DNA from: Nautiliaceae bacterium
GTDB lineage: Bacteria > Campylobacterota > Campylobacteria > Campylobacterales > Nautiliaceae
DNA length: 6,055 bases
Reading direction: 5' to 3'
NCBI GenBank assembly: GCA_027063075.1
Contig: JAMOSM010000142.1
Coordinates: 1-6,055 of the forward strand
Shown here in pieces: positions 1 through 5,825 of this stretch. A model generated the notes under the pieces. The model worked only from the letters and a program-made list of their open reading frames with translations. It was not told where the DNA came from and did not search any database. A program made the translations under genes and the position numbers. Each line of letters begins with the position of its first letter. Position 1 is the first letter of the stretch.

Positions 1-1
1 T

Positions 2-271
2 ACAAATGAAGATACTCTTCTTTGGCTAAGAGCCTTTAAAAAGGGGATTAAATTTGCAAATATTGATAAAGTCTTAGTAATTGTTAGAGCAAAGAGTGAT
101 TATTTAAAAAGAAGAAGTGGAATAAAAAAAGCATTTAGTGATTTTAAAGATAGAATAAAAGTAGCAAAAGAGCTTAATTTTGGTTTTAGTAGTTATTTAT
201 ATGCGATTTTGGTTTTTTTAGTTAATATTTCACCAGTATTTATTAAAAAATTAATTTATAAACTTAGATAA
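2..271 (+). CDS. GT2 glycosyltransferase, C-terminal part (5' end outside window)
   Basis: An open frame enters from the left edge and ends at TAA 269-271, giving the last 89 residues of a protein. The fragment starts TNEDTLLWLRAFKKGIKFAN, which fits the C-terminal part of GT2 (GT-A fold) glycosyltransferases. There the 'ED' carries the likely catalytic base and is followed by W-x-R-x-x-x-x-G and a 'FAN-I-x-x-VLV-x-x-R' strand. A 'YLKRRSGIKKA' helix and a closing hydrophobic stretch ending 'IKKLIYKLR' resemble the tail of AmsE-like GT2 enzymes. It would act at the inner face of the membrane, adding one sugar to a lipid-linked glycan. It ends 9 bp before pglB, so it probably belongs to the same operon and helps build the N-glycan. 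Its tail does not resemble that of Campylobacter PglI, the GT2 of that pathway, as I recall it. Donor and acceptor cannot be told from this piece. Confidence 0.8.
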   Translation, partial: TNEDTLLWLRAFKKGIKFANIDKVLVIVRAKSDYLKRRSGIKKAFSDFKDRIKVAKELNFGFSSYLYAILVFLVNISPVFIKKLIYKLR

Positions 272-274
272 AGG
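271..274 (+). promoter_or_regulatory. Ribosome binding site of pglB
   Basis: AAGG overlaps the last base of the upstream glycosyltransferase stop codon and lies 6 nt before the ATG at 281. It supports this start and suggests that translation is coupled to the upstream gene. There is no room for a promoter in the 9-bp gap. Confidence 0.6.
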
Positions 275-280
275 CTGAAA

Positions 281-2404
281 ATGAAAGAAAATAAACTGAC
301 TTTAATTTATATTGCGTTTGCTTATGTTTTTGTGTTTTTGTTTCATCTTTATTGGTTAAGTTTTGCAAGTAAGATACCAGAGTTTTACTGGCACGGGCAA
401 GTTATGATAAATAATGTTGATGGATATTATTATGGAAGTGGGGCTCAGAAAATTTTATATGGAATACATGAGTATAATCCTCGTTTAGAGCATCTTTATT
501 CTCCTGGAAATGGGCTTATGGCAATTACTGCGTTTTTGGCTAAATTTTTACATATTTCTTTAGATACACTAATGCTTTATCTTCCGGCTATTGTTTCGTC
601 TTTGATTGTTGTTCCAATTATTCTTATTGGTAGGCTTTATAGGAATTTGCTTTGGGGCTTTTTAGCAGCTTTAATTGCAGGGATTGGATGGAGTTATTAT
701 AATAGAACTTTGGTTGGATATTATGATACTGATATGTTTTCTGTTTTGATGCCTGTTTTTATAATCTATTTTCTTTTAAGAAGTATTAAAACAAGAAATC
801 TTTTAGATGTATTGGTTTCTGTTCTTTTAGGTATTTTTTATCATTGGGTATATGGCTCTGGTATGAGTATTTTATACTCTATTTTGATTCTTTATATAGG
901 ATATCTGTTTGTTTTTGTAAAAGATGAGTTTAGCAAAAAGGTAGCTATTTTAATATCTTTGTCTTTTCTTCCTATGCCACTTATCTTTCAGGCTATGGTG
1001 GCTGTTGTTTTGTATTTTGGACTTATAAAAGCAAAAATAAATGAGAAATATCTTTTTTATGCTGCAATAGCAAGTATTATTTTATTTTTAGGATTTAGCA
1101 ATTTTGTATTGGCTATTTTAAAATCCGTTTTTTCTTATACAGAAGCCACAAGAACAGATGAAGGGCTTAAATTTTTAAATGTTGCAAAAACAGTGAGCGA
1201 AGCGAGCCATATTCCTTGGTATATTGTGTTTGACAGGATTATAGGAAGCAGTATCGGACTTATTATTTCTGTGATTGGTTATATATTACTTGTCAAAAAA
1301 TATAATGAGTTTATAATTGCTCTTCCTCTTTGGGGCGTTGGATTTTTTGCATTTTTTGGAGGTCTTAGATTTACTGTTTATGCAGTGCCTATTGCTGCAA
1401 TAAGTGCTGTTTATTTTTTTGTGTGGCTAAGTAGTAAGGCAAAAGAAAAAAGATTTAAAATTACTATTCCCATTCTTGGGGCTATTTTTTTAATTATTCC
1501 AAACATAACTCATATTGTAGGATGTTGTGAGAATATAAAATCTTTAGCCTCATTAAATAAAATTTATCCTTTAAGAAGTACTCCTTATGTGGTGCCTACT
1601 ACTTTTAGAAAACCTGAGGTAGTGGTTTTAGATGAACTTAAAAACAAAACAAATCCAAAAGATTATGTCATTACGTGGTGGGATTATGGATATCCGATTT
1701 GGTATTATGCAAATGTAAATACTTTAATTGACGGTGGAAAACATCATCAAGACAACTTTATTGTTTCAAAAATACTTACTACTTCAAATTCTTATCTTGC
1801 TCATAATCTTGGACTTTTATCTATAAAAAAATATGTTGAAACCAATAAAACAGTTGCACCTCAGCTTTTTATTAAAAACGGTAAAGCTATTAATGTAAAT
1901 ATGTTTTTGGCTGAGGTTGGAAATAAAAACTTTAAAGTCCCAAAACTTGATAGAAATGTTTATTTAATGCTTCCATATAGGATGTTTAATATTTTTCCAA
2001 CAGTTGCTATGTTTAGCAACAGAAATATAAACACTGGAGAAATTTATGATTCTCACTTTTTTTATAAAGCTAAATTTGTAAAACAGGGTAAATATCTTTT
2101 AGTTGGAAGATTGCCTGTAGATTTAGAAAAAATGATGATTTTATTAAAAGAACCTGTCCCTATAAAAGAGGTAATTTTGGTTGCTTATGATAAAAGCGGC
2201 AGATTAATTGTAAAAAGACAAAAAATAAGGGATAGAGGAATTAATTTAGTTATTTTACAAAGTTACGGGGAAGCTGTTTTAATGGATGATTATTATTTAA
2301 ATTCTACTTTTGTACAGATGTTTTTGTTTGAAAAATATAATCCTAAACTTTTTGAGCCTGTTATTTTAAATCCTTGGATAAAAATTTATAAATATAAACA
2401 ATGA
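281..2404 (+). CDS. pglB: PglB, bacterial STT3-type oligosaccharyltransferase
   Basis: Transfers the completed glycan en bloc from undecaprenyl pyrophosphate to Asn of periplasmic proteins. At 707 residues it is close to C. jejuni PglB (713). Residues 1 to about 412 hold about 13 membrane helices; the rest is a periplasmic domain. Visible functional residues are D47 in the first loop (NNVDGYY), R142 (NRT), the D149-T-D151 metal motif, E307 in the large loop EL5, R319 exactly 12 residues after it, R363 (GGLRFT), the WWDYGYP sequon-binding motif at 466-472, DGGKHH at 484-489, and an MxxI motif at M568-I571. R319 matches the C. lari PglB Arg (R331) that reads the acidic -2 sequon position, so the extended D/E-X-N-X-S/T sequon is expected. 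Residues 520-524 (ETNKT) form such a sequon in the protein itself. About 20 residues with C415-C416 appear to be extra after the last helix. The ATG start follows AAGG at 271-274, and the stop overlaps the next gene. Confidence 0.97.
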   Translation: MKENKLTLIYIAFAYVFVFLFHLYWLSFASKIPEFYWHGQVMINNVDGYYYGSGAQKILYGIHEYNPRLEHLYSPGNGLMAITAFLAKFLHISLDTLMLYLPAIVSSLIVVPIILIGRLYRNLLWGFLAALIAGIGWSYYNRTLVGYYDTDMFSVLMPVFIIYFLLRSIKTRNLLDVLVSVLLGIFYHWVYGSGMSILYSILILYIGYLFVFVKDEFSKKVAILISLSFLPMPLIFQAMVAVVLYFGLIKAKINEKYLFYAAIASIILFLGFSNFVLAILKSVFSYTEATRTDEGLKFLNVAKTVSEASHIPWYIVFDRIIGSSIGLIISVIGYILLVKKYNEFIIALPLWGVGFFAFFGGLRFTVYAVPIAAISAVYFFVWLSSKAKEKRFKITIPILGAIFLIIPNITHIVGCCENIKSLASLNKIYPLRSTPYVVPTTFRKPEVVVLDELKNKTNPKDYVITWWDYGYPIWYYANVNTLIDGGKHHQDNFIVSKILTTSNSYLAHNLGLLSIKKYVETNKTVAPQLFIKNGKAINVNMFLAEVGNKNFKVPKLDRNVYLMLPYRMFNIFPTVAMFSNRNINTGEIYDSHFFYKAKFVKQGKYLLVGRLPVDLEKMMILLKEPVPIKEVILVAYDKSGRLIVKRQKIRDRGINLVILQSYGEAVLMDDYYLNSTFVQMFLFEKYNPKLFEPVILNPWIKIYKYKQ
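2401..2404 (+). other. ATGA stop/start overlap joining pglB and pglC
   Basis: The pglC ATG at 2401 and the pglB TGA at 2402-2404 share four bases. The 25 nt upstream are almost entirely A and T with no AGG- or GAG-type ribosome binding site. Translation of pglC therefore most likely depends on ribosomes that have just finished pglB. Confidence 0.85.
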
Positions 2405-2991
2405 GTAAAGTTGATAAGATAATAAAAAGAGTTTTTGATTTTAGCTTAGCATTAATTGGACTTTTAATAACTTGGCCGATTATTTTGACTGCATGGATTA
2501 TTGCAAGTTTTGAGACAAAATCTAACGGCTTTTTTTTGCAAAAGAGGGTAGGGCAAGACGGAAAATTATTTACGATTATTAAAATTAAAACAATGCATAA
2601 TAATAAAGGCTCTACCGTTACGACGGCAAACGATAATAGAATTACAAAGTCCGGAAGGTTTTTTAGAAAATATAAGATAGATGAACTTCCTCAGTTGATA
2701 AATGTTTTAAAAGGCGATATGTCTTTTGTGGGACCCCGTCCTGATGTTCCCGGGTATGCGGATAAATTAAAAGGGGAAGATAGGATAATTTTATCAGTTA
2801 AACCCGGTATTACCGGTCCTGCTACGATAAAATACAAGAATGAAGAAGAAATTTTAGCTAAGGTTAAAGACCCGATAAAGTATAATAATAAAGTAATCTG
2901 GCCAGATAAAGTGAAAATAAATAAAGAATATATAAAAAATTGGTCTTTAAAAAAAGATATAGAATATATTATTAAAACTATAAAGGGATAA
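2401..2991 (+). CDS. pglC: PglC-type monotopic phosphoglycosyl transferase
   Basis: Moves a sugar 1-phosphate from a UDP-sugar onto undecaprenyl phosphate at the inner face of the membrane, the first membrane step of N-glycan assembly. The 196-residue protein is the small, single-domain PGT form (C. jejuni PglC is 200). It has an N-terminal 'KRVFDF' followed by a re-entrant hydrophobic helix (about 12-36) with the kink proline P26. The catalytic Asp-Glu pair is D94-E95 (IDELPQL), followed by 'LKGDMSFVGPRP' at 103-114 and 'KPGITG' at 134-139. Two features depart from Campylobacter PglC. The residue before the kink proline is Trp, not Ser. After GITG it reads PATIKYKNEEEIL, with a long 'WPDKVKINKEYIKN' segment, instead of WAQVNGRN. 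That resembles other short bacterial PGTs, so the sugar donor (diNAcBac, another 4-amino sugar or something else) is uncertain. It overlaps pglB by ATGA and has no clear Shine-Dalgarno sequence. Its ACG, CCC and CCG use is higher than in pglE. Confidence 0.88.
   Translation: MSKVDKIIKRVFDFSLALIGLLITWPIILTAWIIASFETKSNGFFLQKRVGQDGKLFTIIKIKTMHNNKGSTVTTANDNRITKSGRFFRKYKIDELPQLINVLKGDMSFVGPRPDVPGYADKLKGEDRIILSVKPGITGPATIKYKNEEEILAKVKDPIKYNNKVIWPDKVKINKEYIKNWSLKKDIEYIIKTIKG
2983..2987 (+). promoter_or_regulatory. Ribosome binding site of pglE
   Basis: AAGGG inside the last codons of pglC lies 5 nt before the ATG at 2993. The spacing fits and supports that ATG, and it places the signal in actively translated pglC sequence, consistent with coupling. 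Confidence 0.55.
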
Positions 2992-2992
2992 G

Positions 2993-4069
2993 ATGATTTA
3001 TCTCTCTCCTCCTCATATGAGTGGTCGTGAGATTGAGTATGTAAAAGAAGCGTTTGAGAGTAATTATATTGCACCTGTTGGGAAATTTATTGACAGATTT
3101 GAAGAGATGGTTAAGAGTTATGTAAAATCAAATAATGCATTAGCTCTTTGTAATGCTACAAGCGGACTCCATTTAGCCCTTAGGGTTTTAGGAGTTAGCA
3201 ATTCAAAGGTAATTGTGCCTACTTTTACTTTTATAGGCTCTGTTAATCCGATTTTGTATGAGAGAAATGAGCCTATTTTTATAGACAGTGATAAGTTTTG
3301 GCATATGGATTTAAATTTGCTTGAAGAGGCTTTAAAAAAAGAGAAACCAAAAGCAATAATAGCCGTTCATATTTATGGACAGGTGGCTGATATCGAAAAT
3401 ATCAAGTTTTTGGCTGATAAATATAAAGTTATCTTAATTGAAGACGCAGCAGAAGCTCTTGGTGCAAGGTATAAGGATAAGTTTGCCGGGACTTTTGGTG
3501 AGATTGGGGTTTATAGTTTTAATGGAAATAAACTTCTTACAACCTCATCTGGTGGAGTTATGATAAGTGATAATAAAAATCTTATAAAAAAAGCCCGTTA
3601 TCTCTCAACTCAGGCAAAAGAAAAAGGCTTTATTGAGTATGTACATAAAGAAGTCGGATTTAATTACAGGATGAGTAATATTTTAGCGGCTATTGGAGTT
3701 GGACAGATGGAAGTTGTTGATGAGAGGATTAAAAGAAAAAGAGAGATTTTTGAGATTTATAAGAGTGAGCTTAGCAATATAGCCGATTTTATGCCAGAAC
3801 TTCCAAACAGTTTTGGTACAAGATGGCTTACAACCCTTACTTTTAAAGAGTTAGACCCTTTTGAAGTTATAAAAAAGCTAAGAGATAATGAGATAGAAAG
3901 CCGTCCTCTTTGGAAGCCGATGCATACTCAACCCCTTTTTAAAAATGCAAAAGCTTATCTAAATGGCAAAAGCGAAGAGCTGTTTAAAAAAGGGATTTGT
4001 TTTCCAAGCGGAACAAATATGAGTGATGAAGATTTAAGGAAAGTTTGTGATGTTATCAAATATGTTTAA
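2993..4069 (+). CDS. pglE: PglE-type UDP-4-keto-sugar aminotransferase (DegT/DnrJ/EryC1 family)
   Basis: PLP-dependent, cytosolic aminotransferase. It is expected to convert the PglF product, UDP-2-acetamido-2,6-dideoxy-4-hexulose, to the 4-amino sugar using glutamate. The 358 residues span a full fold-type I enzyme, somewhat shorter than C. jejuni PglE (386). The start has the family's 'YLSPPHMSGREIEYVKEAF' and 'SNYIAPVGKFIDRFE' (23-36). The cofactor region follows with NATSGLHLAL (54-63), 'PTFTFIGSVNPI' (76-87), IEDAAEALG (149-157, with D151 expected to hold the pyridine nitrogen) and the Schiff-base lysine K180 in YSFNGNKLLTTSSGG (174-188). 'GFNYRMSNILAAIG' (222-235) is also typical. The SFNGNK form and the adjoining pglF favour PglE over PseC, ArnB or perosamine synthase. 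It begins 1 bp after pglC, with AAGG upstream inside the pglC end, and its last ~20 bp overlap pglF. No acetyltransferase (pglD) lies beside it. Confidence 0.9.
   Translation: MIYLSPPHMSGREIEYVKEAFESNYIAPVGKFIDRFEEMVKSYVKSNNALALCNATSGLHLALRVLGVSNSKVIVPTFTFIGSVNPILYERNEPIFIDSDKFWHMDLNLLEEALKKEKPKAIIAVHIYGQVADIENIKFLADKYKVILIEDAAEALGARYKDKFAGTFGEIGVYSFNGNKLLTTSSGGVMISDNKNLIKKARYLSTQAKEKGFIEYVHKEVGFNYRMSNILAAIGVGQMEVVDERIKRKREIFEIYKSELSNIADFMPELPNSFGTRWLTTLTFKELDPFEVIKKLRDNEIESRPLWKPMHTQPLFKNAKAYLNGKSEELFKKGICFPSGTNMSDEDLRKVCDVIKYV
4036..4040 (+). promoter_or_regulatory. Ribosome binding site deciding the pglF start
   Basis: AAGGA lies inside the 3' end of pglE. It is 9 nt before ATG 4050 and 6 nt before GTG 4047, but 21 nt before ATG 4062. 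Alignment to C. jejuni PglF would also allow 4062 (MFKPTKAKRALFF). The ribosome site favours 4050, with 4047 possible. Confidence 0.55.
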
Positions 4070-5780
4070 GCCTACAAAAGCAAAAAGGGCTTTGTTTTTT
4101 ATTATAGGAGATATAGTTATTTCTTTTTTTACTCTTTATTTTGCATACCTTCTTAGATTTAATTTTGTTATTCCAAAGGAGTATGTAGAGAGTTTTTTCA
4201 GGGTTGCTCCTTTTATTATAAGTTTTAAAATTTTTTATTATTTTGTTTTTAAACTCTATTTTGTAAGCTGGAGGTTTTTTTCTTTAGTTGAGTTAAAAAG
4301 GCTTTTTATTGCCACAACTCTTGCTTATATTAGTTTTTTTGTTTTATTTTATTTTTTTAAAAGCTTTTTTATTCCTATTCCGCGAAGTGCTATTATTATA
4401 GATTATTTTCTTTCAATACTTTTTATAGGTCTTTTTAGACTTTTAAAAAGGCTTATAATTAAAAATTCTTTTGGAGAAAAAGAGGCTGTAATTATTGGGG
4501 CAAATGAAAAAGCTTTAAATGTATTAAAAGAACGTTCTATAAATATAACAGGGGTTTATGATGATACTAATTTAGTAGGGACTTATATTTATGGAATGAA
4601 AATATTGCCTTTATCGCAGATTGAAGCTAAAAGAGCAATTATTACAAAAGAGTTAAATCAGGATGAACTAAATAAATTAGTGGATTTTTTAAAGTTAAAA
4701 GGTGTTGAAGAGATAAAGGTTTATAATCCTTTTAAAGAAGAGATTAAAGATATATCAATTGAAGATTTGCTTGCAAGAAAACCTAAAGATTTAGACCAGG
4801 AAGCTATAAAAAAGTTTGTAAAAGATAAAAAAATATTAATTACAGGGGCAGGCGGCAGTATAGGAAGTGAAATATGCAGGCTTTGTGAAAAGTACGGAGC
4901 AAAAGAGCTTATATTAGTTGATAATAGCGAATTTAATCTTTATTCCATAGATGAAGAGCTCAATATTTCAAAAAAACCTTATTTAATAGATGTTAGCAAA
5001 TTTGAAGATATAAAAATAGTAATGGAAAAAGAAAAGCCTCAGATTGTAATTCACGCGGCTGCTTATAAGCATGTGCCTTTATGTGAGATTAATCCAAGAA
5101 GTGCTGTTATTAATAATGTAATAGGTACAAAAAATGTAATAGATCTTTCAGTTAAAAACGGGGTTGAAAATTTTATTTTAATTTCAACGGATAAAGCTGT
5201 AAGACCTACAAACATAATGGGGGCTACTAAAAGAGTATGTGAGTTGTATGTTCAGAATGTTGAGAGTAAAAATACAAAAATAGCGGCAGTCAGGTTTGGC
5301 AATGTGCTTGGCAGCAGTGGGAGTGTTGTTCCGAAATTTAAAAAACTCATTAAAGAAAACAAACCACTTCCTGTAACCCACCCTGAAATTACAAGATATT
5401 TTATGCTTATTCCAGAAGCGTGTAAGCTTGTTTTACAGGCAGGAAGTCTTGCTAAAAATAGGGAAATTTTTATTTTAGATATGGGGGAGCCGGTAAAGAT
5501 TGTGGATTTGGCTAAAAAGATGTTAAAACTTTACGGAAAAAATGAAGACAATATTGTCTTTACAGGACTGAGACCAGGAGAAAAGCTTTATGAAGAACTT
5601 TTAATAGACGAAGCTGATAAAAAGACAAAGTATGAGTCTATTTTTGTAGGGAAAAGAGTTGAATTTGATTTAAAAAAGTTGAATTTTCTTATTAAAAAAC
5701 TTTCTGAGGCTAAAGAGAAAAAGGAAATTGTAAAGATTTTGAAAGAGATTGTAAAAGAATATACTCCCTCTTCTCATTGA
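4050..5780 (+). CDS. pglF: PglF, membrane-bound UDP-GlcNAc 4,6-dehydratase
   Basis: Catalyses the NAD+-dependent first step of bacillosamine-type sugar synthesis, UDP-GlcNAc to UDP-2-acetamido-2,6-dideoxy-alpha-D-xylo-4-hexulose. With the ATG at 4050 it has 576 residues, near the usual length for PglF (590 in C. jejuni). Four hydrophobic helices span about 12-135, with the family's 'WRFFSL' and 'PRSAIIIDY' between them. A nucleotide-binding-like linker domain covers about 144-245. The conserved 'DISIEDLLARKPKDLD' (234-249) leads into the short-chain dehydrogenase-type domain with GAGGSIG at 266-272 and HAAAYKHVPLCE at 335-346. The catalytic T380-D381-K382 is followed by M390-x-x-x-K394. Met replaces the SDR Tyr, as is typical of PglF and unlike FlaA1/PseB. 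'RFGNVLGSSGSV', 'TRYFM' and 'GLRPGEKLYEELL' complete the domain. It overlaps pglE by about 20 bp. The start is uncertain: GTG 4047, ATG 4050 and ATG 4062 are in frame, and only the first two sit properly behind AAGGA 4036-4040. No terminator is visible downstream. Confidence 0.95.
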   Translation: MLSNMFKPTKAKRALFFIIGDIVISFFTLYFAYLLRFNFVIPKEYVESFFRVAPFIISFKIFYYFVFKLYFVSWRFFSLVELKRLFIATTLAYISFFVLFYFFKSFFIPIPRSAIIIDYFLSILFIGLFRLLKRLIIKNSFGEKEAVIIGANEKALNVLKERSINITGVYDDTNLVGTYIYGMKILPLSQIEAKRAIITKELNQDELNKLVDFLKLKGVEEIKVYNPFKEEIKDISIEDLLARKPKDLDQEAIKKFVKDKKILITGAGGSIGSEICRLCEKYGAKELILVDNSEFNLYSIDEELNISKKPYLIDVSKFEDIKIVMEKEKPQIVIHAAAYKHVPLCEINPRSAVINNVIGTKNVIDLSVKNGVENFILISTDKAVRPTNIMGATKRVCELYVQNVESKNTKIAAVRFGNVLGSSGSVVPKFKKLIKENKPLPVTHPEITRYFMLIPEACKLVLQAGSLAKNREIFILDMGEPVKIVDLAKKMLKLYGKNEDNIVFTGLRPGEKLYEELLIDEADKKTKYESIFVGKRVEFDLKKLNFLIKKLSEAKEKKEIVKILKEIVKEYTPSSH

Positions 5781-5805
5781 CGTATCAATTTCTTTGTGAT
5801 AAAAT
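5777..5805 (+). promoter_or_regulatory. Sigma70-type promoter for the HlyD-family gene
   Basis: The -35 box TTGACG (5777-5782, five of six matches) and the -10 box TAAAAT (5800-5805, five of six) are 17 bp apart. A TG sits one base before the -10 box, making it an extended -10. The -35 box overlaps the pglF stop codon. The expected transcript start is about 5812, leaving a leader of only about 14 nt before the ATG at 5826. It marks the boundary between the pgl operon and the next gene. Campylobacterota promoters often lack a -35 box, so this one is unusually complete. Confidence 0.7.
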
Positions 5806-5816
5806 TTTTTTAAAAA

Positions 5817-5820
5817 GAGG
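5817..5820 (+). promoter_or_regulatory. Ribosome binding site of the HlyD-family gene
   Basis: GAGG, continuing as GAGGGG to 5822, lies 5 nt before the ATG at 5826. It is the strongest ribosome binding site in the window and fixes this start. Confidence 0.7.
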
Positions 5821-5825
5821 GGATA

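Noticed and set aside
2300..2308. N-X-T site at PglB N674 as a second self-glycosylation sequon
   Set aside because: The -2 residue is Tyr (YLNST), not Asp or Glu, and R319 predicts that an acidic -2 is needed. The N-X-S/T sites at N141, N408 and N455 fail for the same reason.
2691..3074. 127-residue open frame on the minus strand across the pglC/pglE junction
   Set aside because: It runs antisense to two well-supported genes, shows no recognisable domain and has no convincing ribosome site; it is a shadow of the coding strand.
2993..4069. Assignment of the aminotransferase as PseC, ArnB or perosamine synthase
   Set aside because: The SFNGNK lysine motif and the adjoining PglF-type dehydratase fit PglE better, though the family shares most motifs.
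5184..5381. 65-residue open frame on the minus strand within pglF
   Set aside because: It lies wholly inside the conserved dehydratase domain of pglF and has no family features.
4050..5780. Assignment of the dehydratase as FlaA1/PseB (flagellin pseudaminic acid pathway)
   Set aside because: The N-terminal membrane helices, the total length and Met in place of the active-site Tyr match PglF; FlaA1/PseB is a short soluble enzyme with the Tyr.
5801..5816. A/T symmetric stretch after pglF as a possible terminator
   Set aside because: It has no GC-containing stem and overlaps the -10 region of the downstream promoter, so it is not a credible intrinsic terminator.
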